Source: Baylisascaris procyonis (taxonomy: Eukaryota; Nematoda; Chromadorea; Rhabditida; Ascarididae). Taken from it: a stretch of 64,000 nt of DNA. Shown here one piece after another: positions 39,378 to 57,500 of this stretch. The DNA is taken from the NCBI GenBank assembly GCA_037389465.1, contig JAZARR010000032.1, positions 2,294,001 through 2,358,000 of the forward strand, in the 5' to 3' direction. The translations under genes and the position numbers were made by a program. Position 1 is the first letter of the stretch. Each line of letters begins with the position of its first letter. The notes beneath the pieces are model-generated. The model did not search any database. It had not been told where the DNA came from and saw only the letters and a list, made by a program, of their open reading frames with translations.

Positions 39378-43849
<4,472 letters not shown>

Positions 43850-44365
43850 CTGCAATTTTCGTTTCTATGTGGTCAATATAATAGCCGTCAAAAAATCACT
43901 AGACGTTAAATAATAAAAAAAAATGTTTTTTTTTTACTTATTATTTCTTTACAATAAATGTTACTATTACTCTGGCCTAAGTGATTTTTACACAGCTGGC
44001 GTGAGTGATCTGTAATAGATCCTCATATATAAGTAGCCCCGCAAATGCAGCCTTATCAATATACAGGTATCTCACTTCATCTGTAAAATGGTCTTATGCG
44101 GTCATGTTTTTGATAAGATATTATTAATATGGGTAAATCCTGGAAGCATTATTTCTAATAATTGCAATTCGTCTTGCAAAAGAAAGGTCTCAAATCATTT
44201 GCGGTAGTCAATTCTGTAAAATTTTGGACGATATCCCCCTCATTTCCACTCCTCACTCAGGATCTAATAGTGATTAGTCATAGGTGTATTTCTATATGAA
44301 GGTAAACACTTTCCCGATAAAAAACGATCTATGAATCAAGTCATATAAAACGTGTATTTACTTAC

Positions 44366-44527
44366 CAAAGTACGATATTGAGTATCATGTAAATACGACT
44401 GACGTATGTGAAGTGAATTAACACCCATCGAATAAAGGTAAGCGAAATTTCGCGTTTCATTTTTCGACAATTTAGGAAAACGAAATGAATGAGCGAAATA
44501 ATGACGAATGAAAAATGAAGAAAACAT
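44366..44527 (-). CDS. candidate first coding exon of the ARB2A-like gene
   Basis: A 54-codon frame starts ATG at 44,527-44,525 and ends at a strong donor (CTTTG|GTAAGTA, 44,365), phase 0. It joins in frame to the exon beginning at 43,849. The N-terminus (MFSSFFIRHYFAHSFRF) is hydrophobic and basic with no early acidic residue, like a mitochondrial presequence or weak signal peptide. The acceptor at 43,850 would then be a cis-splice site; if it instead accepts a spliced leader, translation starts at 43,843 and this exon is not coding. Confidence 0.45.
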
Positions 44528-44567
44528 TTCGAATATAAGACGAAATTCAAATATTCATTCTATATAT

Positions 44568-45908
44568 TAGAAAAGAAAAGTTGATGATTGATATCTCGAT
44601 TAAGCTTTATCATCAACAATCGTTATCACTCCTTTATCATATCGTATGCGCGACTTGTACCAACTTATATAAAAAATAACTTAAATTCAACAAAAAAAAA
44701 AAAAAAAAAAATCCAGACAAAAAAAGACGAAATTAAATGCCCAATATGCAACGAATTGTTGACATGCGAGATTTTCAATTCTCCCGCCACTTCATAATAT
44801 TGCAGCATTATATTTTATTCTAAAGGTAGGAAATGCTCTTACTTAATATAACAAATGTAAAGGAACGGTGTCAAATATTTAGAAATATTTTTGATGTGTG
44901 TATGTGTTATTGATTCATTTCTTCAATTACAACCAAGTTGGTATTTTAATCCGAGTTTTCATCGAATGTTTTAATTTTAAGCATTTCCTGTAATTAAGTT
45001 GTCTAAAAATATGAGATGACTGAAATCGTCGCAAATATACAACTTTCATAAAAATGACGTTGAATAAATAAGTAAATAAATAAATAAGCAAAGAAGTCGA
45101 GATCTATCAATATTTTTGTAATTTCTAAATTCTCTTTTAACTCACAGCATTACTGAATTCTAAATTTAGACTAAAAAATAATAGCTATTGCGCATACAAG
45201 GATTGATTGCTTTATTCATTTAAAAACTCGACTTTATCGTCTAATATATAATTTTATGTATAATATGTGCTAACTTGAGAACGTAACATCCTTAAAAAAA
45301 TCCTCCATGTTTCCTTTATTAATTGATCGCTGCTTCCATTCGACATTACAATTGATGTTTCGAATAAAAAAAGATTATTTCTACAAATATACTCAAGCAA
45401 CAATTACATCTTGGGGGTGCGGGAATTATGAGGTCGTGTCAGCGATTTACTCCGCGTGATCCACTCAAAATTCCCTTCAGGCAATTGTTGTAATCCTAAT
45501 CCGCAAGCGAATATGTCGAAATTCATTCTGCGTGATGCGAACATTCTAAAGACCCCTTGTGAATTATTTATGCACAAATTGTATTCAACATGTGTCACAT
45601 ATGATTGTATTTTGTTGAAACACTCGTCGTGCGCTTATTAAATGTAAGGGAAACTATGATTGTGTACAACGCAAAAGGCACCACTTTGGTTATCATAGAA
45701 AGTGCAACATAGAGTTTTGATAAAGGAACTAATAAAAATACAACCGAGTGCTAGAATAGATCAATGGGAGCAATATCGATTAAATGCGTCGGCTAGAAAA
45801 CATCATCGACCACTCAGGTAGTATCAGATATTACTGCACTATTGGTGGAAAACACATAATTTTGCCGATGACATGTTTTTGGACTATTCTTTAGGATTAC
45901 ATGTGATC
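44568..45908. other. gene-free stretch
   Basis: AT-rich with a poly-A run near 44,690-44,711 and an (AAAT)n run near 45,061-45,090. Nothing recognisable as coding. Confidence 0.5.
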
Positions 45909-46412
45909 CTAATTGAGAATCTAGCGCGGAATGCGACAAATCTTAGAAAGCTCCTGATCGGGACAGGGATCGAACCTGAGTACTATTTTGATAGATTCAA
46001 TATTTTCCATTACAACCCAGTTCAGCCAATTCGTTACGTTTCTTTAGCCCCCAAATCTCATGCAATTACAAGCGGTTTTTGAAGGAACTAAACTTTCCAT
46101 GACAAGAAAGGCTTACAAGTCTGATTGAAAATCCAGCGCGAGATGACACAAATCTTAGAAAACTCCTGACGCAGAGGCGGGGCTCGAACCTGCATACTAT
46201 ATTTCATAAAGCTGCTTTAGCCCAGTAACCTCATAGCAGTTACGACCGCTTTTTGAAGGAACTAAGCTCTCCATGACTGGGCAGGCTTTCAAGTCTAATT
46301 GGAAATCGAGCTCGAAATGACACAAATCTTAGAAAACTCCTGACCCAGGCGGGGTGTCGAACCTGCTACCCGATAGTTCGAAGTCGGACGCACTACCCAC
46401 TGCGCCACACAT
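45909..46412 (-). repeat. three tandem diverged copies of a tRNA-derived SINE-like repeat
   Basis: Copies begin near 45,909, 46,121 and 46,295, each with the plus-strand signature AATCnAGC...GACACAAATCTTAGAAA followed by TCCTGA. Each also has a TCGAACCTG box, whose complement CAGGTTCGA is a pol III B-box. Copies are about 175-210 bases apart; the first two have lost or altered their tRNA-like head, while the third keeps it (46,340-46,410). Shared TTTTTGAAGGAACTAA segments between copies confirm homology. The orientation is minus strand. Confidence 0.75.
46340..46410 (-). repeat. tRNA-Arg(TCG)-like head of the SINE, not a functional tRNA
   Basis: The minus strand reads GTGTGGCGCAGTGGGTAGTG (A-box region), then CCGACTTCGAACTATCGG at the anticodon arm position, then AGCAGGTTCGACACCCCGCC (B-box). 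The order and spacing match a tRNA, with TCG in the anticodon position as in tRNA-Arg. The anticodon arm has a four-pair stem and an oversized loop and the acceptor ends do not pair, so it should not be a working tRNA. Confidence 0.65.
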
Positions 46413-46758
46413 ATGCGCTGGCGTCGTTTGTTTGCGCACGCCATTAGCTGAAGCTTGGCGAATGTGTTCTATGCGTTGTATTATCAGAAAGATAAAGCTG
46501 TTTTCATTCGTTTATTATTCTTTTTTCGTCGAAGACTTTGAAAATCATGCTACGGTGTTAGTTAATTTTCCGTTGGTTACAGCTGTGATGATTGATGGAT
46601 ACTATTCTCAGCATGTTGAATATGCTATGTGGTAGATGGTCGCTCTTTCCAACAATCACTTCCAGTATTTACTTCTACATAGCAACGTCAGGTGTGAGCG
46701 TATGTATATATGTGTATATGTGTCTGTATATCTGTGTGAATGCCCGTTTCATGCGCAT

Positions 46759-46763
<5 letters not shown>

Positions 46764-46817
<54 letters not shown>
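46764..46817. repeat. (TA)n microsatellite
   Basis: About 54 bases of TA in the intergenic region. Confidence 0.95.
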
Positions 46818-46823
<6 letters not shown>

Positions 46824-49800
46824 CAGCTCCCGAACACCCACATAAAGGCCCGCAATTGACCTCTACTTGATAGTCCATCGCTTTTCCTGTGAGCTAATGA
46901 ATTCGTTCTCCCTACTAAAGTCACTAACTGCACTCACAAAAAGAACGAATATATGGCGTGCTAAGTATCAACATTTTATGAATTACCTAGTATATTATAT
47001 TAGAAAAACTTCTTTTTAAATAGAATTCAACATTGATTTCTATATGGTTCTCTTTATAAATCTAATTCTTTTCACTCTTTTGTTTGCGGCGAATGACTGA
47101 ATGATGGGACTTCAAAAGTGTTCGGTGTTTTACTCTCCTTTTTTTTGTCATTTATGCTCATACACTCTTAAATGTTTTCCCATTTTAAAGTGTTGAAATA
47201 GATAAATCAATGAAAGTATTGATAAATTTTGTGTGATTTTCGCCAAAATTTATGATTGCACTATTTACTATCAAATGCTATCAAATAACCTTTATATCTT
47301 GATGTTCTTTTAATTCCTTCTCGAAAACATATCTTAATGTCAATATTTCTCGACCATTCAGGTGCAATTATTTTGTTTATATATTTCATATGCCGTACCC
47401 ATTCAAATTGCCCCTTTATTGCGTTCATCAATCAAAGAACACATCGAACGCATATCATAAGTGTCATCGTTTTCCAAATCGACGACACGACGCTGTTTCT
47501 CCTACCGTCTTATAATTGCGCTAAGTAGAGAACAATTTCTATATTGCAAACGAAACATTATTTATTGCTGATACTTTGACGTCTATAATTGTAACGAAAG
47601 AAAGCTCGGAAAGTAGTTGTTTTTCTCTCCAAGCAGAGAGTAGCTCCATTATCGAATGGAAGGGAAACATTAGAGCAGTTTGTCGCCCCCTTATAGCTAA
47701 TTTTGCAATTGAAAAACCTGTTCTATCGCAGTATGCAATGCAATGGCATGAATCGAATGCATATATCAATTCAGTGAATTGTTTATGTATCTCTGTGCTT
47801 TTATGAGTATTCGCAATAATAGAATTATTTGTGCAAATATTTGAATAAAACACTTTCTGAGTTTAGTCAACATTTGCAGATAGGCTGCAGGGAAATAACG
47901 TATTTTTGGTAAGTGATGGCTTTTTATTAATGCGGCCTAAGCAATTGTCAACAAACTCGAATGCGCTAATTTTATCGAGAACTTTTTTTTATTCTTTTGA
48001 TATTTACAAATGGAATTCCCCAAAATAGTCAACAAATTCAACATGCGAATATATTTTCATTCATTTCTTAAAAATAAGCGCAAAATATAGTTTTTCTCAG
48101 TTAATTTGCATACATTATAAGTTATGAAAGCAGTCTAACTAGTTGCGTTTATTGCAAACAATGATCTTTGGTCGAAATGTAGATGAGCCACGCCCTCAAT
48201 GCCATTCTCTGCTCTTCGCCGCTCAAATTTTCCTTGCCATCCATCCGACGATCACTCCACTTCGTCATTCCACTCAGCTGATTCCTTCTTAACCGCTACG
48301 TGTATTAACTGGTCGTCAGTTGATCGTTGCTGCAAATTTTAGTTTCCCATTCAAGCTTCTCTCCATTTAAGCTATTTATTATATTCCCTGAGTAGGCCAT
48401 CTACTTCAATTTCCTCCCTCCCCTTCCTCTCTCCCTGTTATTAGATCATTTTCCGGAAATATTCCATATATGATGCATATAAATATATGATATGTCAGTC
48501 CCCATTGATGGGAATGAATGATGCCGATTCACGCAGCACTAATAGCAACACGAGTGACTCTCATCGGAATTGGTGTTTTCACGGCAAACGATCGATGAGC
48601 TAATTTTAAGTTGCTCAGGCTTCCGATCATCTCAGCTACTCTCTATAAGTTGAACATTCGTTTATATAGCTGGCCATTCTCTTCAGATATGCCACGTTTT
48701 CGTTTTATTTAAACTAAATAAGATGTGCTTAGAAAAAATAACGTAAAGAACTGTTGAATTTTTTTTTCCATAACACTGATTCAAATTTATATAAATATTC
48801 TATGATATTCGAGGGAATAATCCCCTATTAAATTATATCGTTATTTAATTTCTGTCTTAAAAAATTAATAAAAGTAAGTTGTACTATCAAATAATCCACA
48901 CATTTTAAGCATTTCGTGCTTAACATTTTTAAATATTTATATAGATATGTGAATAAAATACTAATAAATTGCTTGATGAGAAAATGGTTTCTCAATATAA
49001 TCATCTCGATAAATAGTAGAAAATTTTGCATATTATGCCCCTATGCATTTATTCCCCTCATCTGACACGCCATTTGAATAAAGTAACGATATTTTATAAA
49101 CAATGCCTTAATATATTTAATAATCAAATTTTCTAAAAATCTTCTATAAAAGATTCATCTTTTATACAAATTAACCGATATATGGTTAAAATTATTCGAT
49201 CTAAAATGCATCAAAAATGTTTTGCATCCGTGAACTTCGGATAATTTCATTCAAAATTTGCATATCTCTATTAATACGTCACTAATAAACCGCGACCCAA
49301 GTACGCTTTTTTGTATTTTCCCATATTGAGATTTTAAGCAAAATATAAAATAAGAACAAAACTTGATTGATGGGATATAACATGTTACCCCTTACTGTAT
49401 GTACATCATTTCCCAGCAAATTTCATAGGTCCACCTTCATTTATTCTTCATAGAAACTATCCGACATGCAGACAAACACAGACACATGCATAAGCGTCTG
49501 GTAAAAAAAATCTTTGCATACTTGCAGTAGAATGGGAGAAGAGCTCTATAGGAGCTGCTAAGAAACACGCTTTTCAGTAGAGCTCCTAAATGCAACCACT
49601 TTCGTTAACTGTCAACGATCAATAAAATCTGCTCAGTGATGCATTCATATTTTGAATAACGAAATCGTTCATTCAGCTATTCATTTATCTGCATCTATGC
49701 AAATTTATGCAAAATGTATGGTGCTGTGATTGTGCCTACGCATATCTGTGTGAATCATTTCACTCCTTTTGTCTGATAGTTTCAATTTTCTAATAACTAA

Positions 49801-50790
49801 AATTCGGCTTATAAACTTGACCAATGACCAAAGGATATTCGATGACCGATAGAGTCGCGTTTTTGCACCACTAACGTTTAAAGAAATGGAAATGCACATC
49901 AAACGCACCGGCACGTTATGCGCTTTTCTATTCTACATATCAAACAAAAATCAATTTCACAAATCATAAATAAATATTTTTGAAACATGTGCAATATGTG
50001 TCGAGAGGATAGAATGATCCAGCCGTTGATATAAATGCCACACAAAGGACTGATCATTTTAGTGACTGATCACTGCCGAATGAAAATTCGATCGCTTACC
50101 AAAACGCACGTGAAGTCTCTGTCTTGATGACCTCTACGCCTCTTGAGTTTCGATTATCGACGCCAAAGTAACAGCTGTGATATAGGAATCGTCTTGGGGT
50201 CGATTTTATGTCCAGCAATTATGATAGTTTTGGGCTCAATGATTACTAATATAAGTAAATATGCCTAGATCTGATGTCCCTATAACGAGCGATTCCAGTT
50301 ATATTTTTTAATTTTGCTTTGTTTGTTTTATTTTATTTTTTCCGTCTGCGAAAAAAATTGTCGTTTAAATTGTTTCTGCATTTATTTTATTGATTCTATG
50401 TGCTTCGTTCTGAAGGTTCATTCATTGAAGGTGATTTCAACTATCCTCCCTACAAATCTTTGTGAACTAAGATAGATGAGTAAACTCATAAATGTTGTTA
50501 GCGTTTTTTTCAATGAACGCATAATCCTCTCATTCAGATTGCATTGAAAATGTTTAGCGTATTTTTTGTTATTTAGCGATCAATACGACAATAATTTAGG
50601 ATTATGACGTCATTTTTTAAATATTTTTTATAGTATGAATGAAAAATTTAGCATAATATAGTGAAATTCATATCTTCGACTTCGTGGTGAATTTTTTCTG
50701 GTAAAAACTTTTATGAAAAGTGATTCATTTTCTTAATGAAATGTTCACGATGGAATATTGATTGTTGTAAGTATGTAAGAATATTTTTCA
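46818..50790. other. gene-free region upstream of the PEPCK gene
   Basis: No recognisable coding sequence. The longest open frame (47,853-47,539, minus, 104 codons) resembles nothing I know and lacks splice context. The region between the divergent ARB2A-like and PEPCK genes is about 6 kb and presumably holds both promoters, but I cannot point to specific sites. Confidence 0.5.
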
Positions 50791-50807
50791 ATTTTAGAAT
50801 ACAATTC

Positions 50808-50909
50808 ATGAAAACCGGTTATGGACTTTCATCGGACAATATTTATTTACACTCAATATCGAGCGCATTTTCGCACCACTCTTCCCCCAATATGAATTCA
50901 ATATCGACC
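50808..50909 (+). CDS. candidate alternative first coding exon of PEPCK
   Basis: After acceptor CAATTTTAG (ending 50,797) an ATG opens 34 codons, rich in Ser, His and Asn, to a possible donor ACC|GTACTG at 50,910, phase 0. Joining to 51,057 would add an N-terminal extension of 35 residues to PEPCK, conceivably for targeting. The donor is weak; unspliced, the frame ends at TAG (50,928-50,930). A stronger donor, GTAAGTATG, lies at 50,768 and could instead end a non-coding leader exon. Confidence 0.25.
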
Positions 50910-51059
50910 GTACTGTTGAATAATAAATAGAACAGACTATCATTTCACGATCCAAATTTTATCTTTGTTCTAAAATTGTTGAATTTTTTCGTCATATATA
51001 CCCGTTGCGAGAAATTTTGCGAGAAAATTCTTTTATATATATATATACTTTTTCAGAGT

Positions 51060-54000
51060 ATGGCCGAATCAGCTCATTACGTCAGTAAAAGCCTTCAACC
51101 ACTTCAAGATAACTCGTTCTATATTCTCAATGAAGTGGTATTGAAAAAAGTTGGACATGTACCAATTTTCAAGGTTGGTGCTATTTGCATATCTCTACAA
51201 TTAATCTATTTCTGAAAATATTTTAAATAATATTATTGATTCTAAACGTATTTGAGTATAAAATTATAAAATTTAGGATATTGGTTCAATTTTTGAGAGA
51301 TTCTTCTAGCGTTTCAATTATTTTTGAGTAATGTTGAAAATAAATTACATGAAAAAGTTATGTGGTAATTTTCAATGGAATTTTCGCATTTTTTCATTGC
51401 TATTTCAAGTGATAAATGCCAAAAATATTCGTCTATTATGTAACAAAAAATCTCCTCTTTGATGACACGATGGCATGATGAAAAGAAAGGTATAGAGTCG
51501 AGTTAACCATTGGTGTGAAAAGAGAATGGCAGAAATGCTGCGGTCAATAGCACTGGCTTGATTTTTTAGGGTTTCAAGCTTCTAAATTATTCATGAATTA
51601 CTAGGCTTACCTAGAAAACCTTTGATATATTCCACCTCCAAATGCAACATTAGTCGATATAATTCAGCTTAAGTTTCAAAAATTCACAATAAACTTTTGC
51701 CGCATAACATATACGCTCAAGCACATTTGAGTGCATTAGAAAGAATTTGTTTAGATGCTAAGAAAAAAGTTTTTAATTCGCTTTATTAAATGAAAATTTT
51801 CTCAGAACTTATGAATATCATCACTGCGTAAATGAAAATGAATATCACTGCAAAATGTTACTGACTGCGCAATGAGTAAATAGGCACTTTTAAGTGCTTT
51901 GGACGCTCTTACTTTATTTGGAAAGAGCACACATATAAGAGAGTGAAAAAAATTCTAAAGATTACTTAAACTTAGCAAAATAAGACTGCAAAAAATTTTT
52001 TTCTTAGTTTTATTAACGATCAGGTAATCTTTGTACTTTTAACATCGGTGTTTTTTTATGAATGATTTTACAATATATCAGTTATTTCACTGCTATTTTC
52101 TTGGTTCTTGCAAAAGCTTTTATACGCCGAATGATTTGCTTGATTTTTATTTCCTTTTTCAACACTGGCCGCTCTCCATTTACGCGTTCTTTTTCCAAAA
52201 AATACAACATGCAAAACATTTAAAGCACATTTTGTGCTTTTAACACTTAAAAGCGTATAGTAGTGATAGACATATTGCTAAGAAGAAGGGATGGACAATG
52301 GTAGTTACACATCCGTTATGTTTCATATAACTTGTCCCGGTTTTCTTGAGTATATTTCACATTTTGACTTCAACAAGAAAAGTTCAGCTGGTGTTTTATC
52401 TGTATGCACCCATTACTTATTGAATCGTTAAGGTGAACATAGTGATCCGGGAGGATTTCAGCATTCAATTCATGACTCGATTTCCTTAACGTAGAAATAG
52501 AAATCCAAGTAGGTATCACAATGCTTTTCATACATCAGTTTATTGGTGATGTGGATATTTAATCAAAAATATCAATCAAAATTCCAAGTTTTTTGTTCAG
52601 ACTTTATGAAAACTCGGAAAAGTTACAAAGTTTGGTGCTGTCCAAATTTTTTTGGGTTGATGCTTTCACGAGCGTTTCGATATTTGAAGGTACCTCTGAA
52701 TTAGTGATGGATCCCCCTTAAGACCTATAATCCCGAAAGGAATTTTAGTTCATTTTTAGGGTGATCTGCATACACTTCCTATGAAGGTGCAACGTTTTAT
52801 CGCCGAGAAGGCGGCATTGATGCAACCACGTGGTATATTCATTTGCGATGGATCACAGCAGGAAGCCGATGAGATTATACATAAACTAATCGAACGAGGC
52901 ATGCTTGCACCCCTCACCGCCTATGAAAACAACTACATCTGCAGAACAGATCCCAAGGTTTGCAATTTTCTCTACCGGAAAACGGATTCACTTTTCTAGA
53001 TTCGGCTACACGCCTACATCGAGAGTGACCTCAAGCTTGGACTTTAATCTCACGATTAAGCTTTCCGGATATGCAAACTAGCTCGAGCTTAGCACTCTTC
53101 ACAATCTTAGATGAAAACCAATATAGTTAATATCGACAAAAATCGCTGAGATGAACAAAAATGTTGAGAAGTTAATCCCTATGAAGTAACACCGAATTCC
53201 AACTAAAAAAAAAAAAAAAAATAGATCGAAAGAAATTGCAATATATGAGCCTTAGAAAATTTGTTGTGGAAATTTTATACGGCGTAAAATGTTTTATTCA
53301 TCAAATTGAGCTCGAACAGCGTCAGTGATACAAGAGTTTTGACCTTAAAAGTGGCAGACTTTGCCACAGGAAAAGTTAAAATTCACATCCATAGTAGGGT
53401 GGATATTAGATGAATATAACATTAGGAATAGCTAATAATGAAGGTGTGCATAAATGTACGCTATTTGGGCAATATTTTTTGTAATAATGATAAAAAGATA
53501 AGAAATGTAACAAGATAGTACATTAGACAGTGATATAGGCTGAAATAAGCTGGAGGCCCTCAAAATTGTTCAACGAAAAGTATGCCTTAGTGTTAGGATG
53601 TATGCTCACTTTCAACTGGGCTTTCTATTGTGACCGACCTTAGTGACCTTACGTAGTAGTTCATGCGCCGCTAGCCACATTGAACAGCAACTCCTTCGCT
53701 CTCCGTAAATCCATTGTCTTATATTTGAATGAACATCAAATTCTACGGTTGAGCATTACGGTAGAGTTGCAATCGCAGAATTTTAAATCTGAATCAAGGA
53801 TTTTGGATTTTATTGACCACCATCGCTAGATTGGGTTCTTTAGGAGGTGAGATGAGACTTGGGATATGAGGAAAACTACGGAATGCGGGAAAACTAGCAC
53901 AAAGTTGGAATTTTTTGCGGTTTTATTCAAGGCTCACGATGACTTTGCTTCATATCATATCCTTTCGCATTTTTAAACTTTGACAGGAGCCTTCTTAGAG

Positions 54001-54432
54001 GTAAGAGTAGAGGTAATAGTCGAAAAATTCAAATTCCCCAAAATAAATTTCAAATTTACTTCAAATTTTACTTCAAAAATTTCAAATATTCGATCATCAT
54101 CCCATAGTGTCATTCGGTAAACAATGAATATTATCCGGCAAAAGAAGGTAGCTTATACATGTTTGAGTTTCTTGAAGATCCCTTTTTATCTATGAGCATT
54201 TCAAATGTCGACTATCGCGCAGCTCGTTAGCATTATTGCAACTCATTAATTGCACCAAACTTGATCTAACCCCATTCACTAACACCTGTTGTGCAGTGCT
54301 CTATGGCTTCATTCCAAGTTCTGCCTTCAGCATTGTAATGTGCTCTCGTTATTTCCTCGTTGATTTTCCACTAGCTTGCGCATATCATTTGCAAAAGAAA
54401 CGCACAACTGTCATTTTCTACGCTCCCGAGAG

Positions 54433-54509
<77 letters not shown>

Positions 54510-57500
54510 AATGGCATCAGTGAAATGCCAACTATAGAGGGTGGGATTGAATAACGTAGCAAATTAAAATTTGCAAAGTGGAACGTATTTATAAGATTTG
54601 GGAGTGAGATAAATGCATGTAAAATATATCCTAAATTATTAAGACGAAAGGTATATTTCACTAACTAAAAGTTTCCATTTTAGTAAATAAATTTGATGTT
54701 GCAATCAATTTCAATTATTAATTTCGAGCAAAATTAGTCCTTTTTTGATTCGTTTCAAATGCAAAATTGAACCATTAAAATAGAAAGTTATCAAGACAGC
54801 AACATAAAGAAGAAACTAGAGTATTTCTGGCCATCAAATGGACTGCTTGCCTGAATATTCAATAAACTGCTTTTATTTATTAGTTCCCACCTTTATACGA
54901 ATGAACTGGTTACCTGAATATTCGACAAACTGCTTTTATTTATTAGTTCCCACCTTTATACGAACAAAACTCATCAACGAATTGGTAACTGTTGAACGAA
55001 TGCTTTTATAGATCCAATTCCTACGTAGGTGATGATTAAAAGTGGAGCAAAGATACAAAATTCATAAAATAATATTACTAATTTTCTAATGCAAGTGACT
55101 TTTTGCAAATATCCTCGAGCTGAAGTTTTTTGGGAAAATCTCATAGATTATAGAGCGGACTTGTAGACTCCAAGATGAGTGTAGACTATCAGTGGAAGGG
55201 AAATTCGATTTGAGAAACTAATCTCGCCTTTGATTATATCCAACAATTTCAAATTCTGTCTATCTTTTCCGATCCATGAATTGGGGTTATATTATAAAAA
55301 GGAACGCATATGAATATGTGCATAGGTATATACACATCAATTAGTCTAAATACGGCTAAATAATTTAACAAAAAGATGAGGTAATCCTTCTGGGTGACTT
55401 AATGCTTTACGTCAAGTGATGATTCCGTTGATTTGAAGTAAAGCATTAAGAGAATCAGAAATCGCATACCTTCAGAATTTCATTTTAGATCACCAATCTA
55501 AAGCATTCTTCACGATGACTTTTTCAATATTAATGATAACTTTTTCTAAGTTATGGATTTCTACTTCTTTTTGATTTACGTCACTATGCAAAGTAGTCTT
55601 CGTAACCGGTTCAAGAAGTTTTTCCTTGTTGTATACATCCGTTGCCATGAAGAGCCTTTTTGCAGGATGTAGCAAGAGTGGAGAGTAAAACATGGATGAT
55701 CACTCCGGATAAGTATCAATCGGTTTGTCATACGCCTGAAGGCGTTAAACCAATCATGGGACAATGGATGTCTCCAGAGACATTCGGTCGAGAACTTGAT
55801 GCTAGATTTCCTGGATGCATGGCTGGTAAATCGTTTATCTATAGCATTCTTCATCTATTCAATTTGTTTGAATATAATTTTTCTGCCATTTTCGATAATA
55901 AAAATTGTAAAGATTATTTTATCAATAGTATCGAACACCCTTCTTTCATTGATAATTGATAATTTTTTCTTTGCTGTGATCGAAAAACGGATCATTGTTT
56001 CGTAGAAAACATCATAGAAAAAATTGAAAAAAAAAACGCTAGATTTCTCAAGAATTGACATATATATTAGCAGCATTAATCAACAATATTCCAAATAAAG
56101 GACATCTTCTATTGTTATCTAATAATATATGATTATCGCTTATCACTTTCACTTGAAAATAAGTTGCGAGAATTTTCAGGACGAATAATGTATGTGATAC
56201 CGTTTTCGATGGGACCAATCGGAGGACCACTTTCAAAAATTGGCATTGAGGTATATAATTAATAGCAATTCAATAGTTATTGAGTGGAGCAGTTTTATCT
56301 CAAATTGCGAATCAGCCTGAGATGTAATTAGAAATGTCATCTAATAAGCGCTATTGAAATAGTAATTCTATTTAAAAAAAAAAAACATTTCTTGAAAAAA
56401 CCCAAGTATAGCCGAATGTACGAGACGTTTGATTACCAACCGTATATAATATGCAAATATCTTCCGAAAGCTATAACAATATGTTGTATCTTATTGGACA
56501 CATTAGAGATATACGAATCAGAAACCTTTCTTTTTCAGTTAACTGACTCGAATTATGTTGTTCTATCGATGCGAATTATGACACGCGTCTCTCCAAAAGT
56601 ATGGGATGCACTCGGTGATGGAGAGTTCGTACGTTGTATTCATTCGGTCGGTTTACCTCGACCCGTCAAAAGTGAGCTGCATCTTTCAATTCTTCATATC
56701 CGATACTTGAATATTGGCGTTTTTTCTCATATGTTAGATTCAATTAGCTATGCAGATTGGGATATTTATTCCAATGGGTGTAAATGCAAATGTTTACATC
56801 AGCATAGCACTTGTATGGTATGGAACCCCCACATCGATAGCTCATATTGTACTCGTCTTATTTTAAAACGCTTATAGTTACAACGGACAGGTTCTCAAGG
56901 ATTTTCCACTTTCAGCTCGTGTTATCAATCATTGGCCTTGTAATCCGGAAAAAGTGATGATCGCACATCGACCGGATGAACGTGAAGTTTGGTCATTCGG
57001 ATCAGGCTATGGTGGCAATTCGTTGCTCGGCAAGAAATGCTTCGCTTTGCGTATTGCTTGCAATATTGCACGTGATGAAGGATGGTTAGCTGAGCATATG
57101 CTTATTATGGGTATGTGTTATGCAGATTCGAATATGATGCAAAAAATTACGCCTATCGCCTCTTCCCTTAGAAAAAAAAATATCACAGGAAACTGATAAA
57201 TCCACGAACTTGGCCTAAGCCCTTCTATTAAAGTCAACTACTTGCTTCATTAAATCAACATAAAAAATTGTAAAAACTTTCCTTCATTTGTGAAAATTCT
57301 ATATGCGAGCTTGGTTGGAATGGTTTTTTTTGTGTGTGAAGCATTCAAATTGCATCTTTCTTTACGACTTTCAAGCTTTTTAGATGTCTCATCCTCATGG
57401 TTGATATTATCAATGCGCTGAAAAAATAGAAAAGTGATTGCAGTTGTTTAATGATCAACAAACAAGGGAGCGAGTCAAAGTGTAAAAAATCGTAACTTCA

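Noticed and set aside
44741..44808. Plus-strand peptide with KCPICNELL, resembling a RING or zinc-finger start
   Set aside because: Only one CxxC pair, followed soon by a stop, with no convincing splice partner; probably chance.
47539..47853. Minus-strand 104-codon open frame
   Set aside because: No recognisable motif, no splice context, and the plus strand is open too; not supported as a gene.
56392..56877. 161-codon plus-strand open frame
   Set aside because: It contains a real PEPCK exon (56,539-56,671), but the flanks are intron; donor and acceptor sites and phase support splicing.
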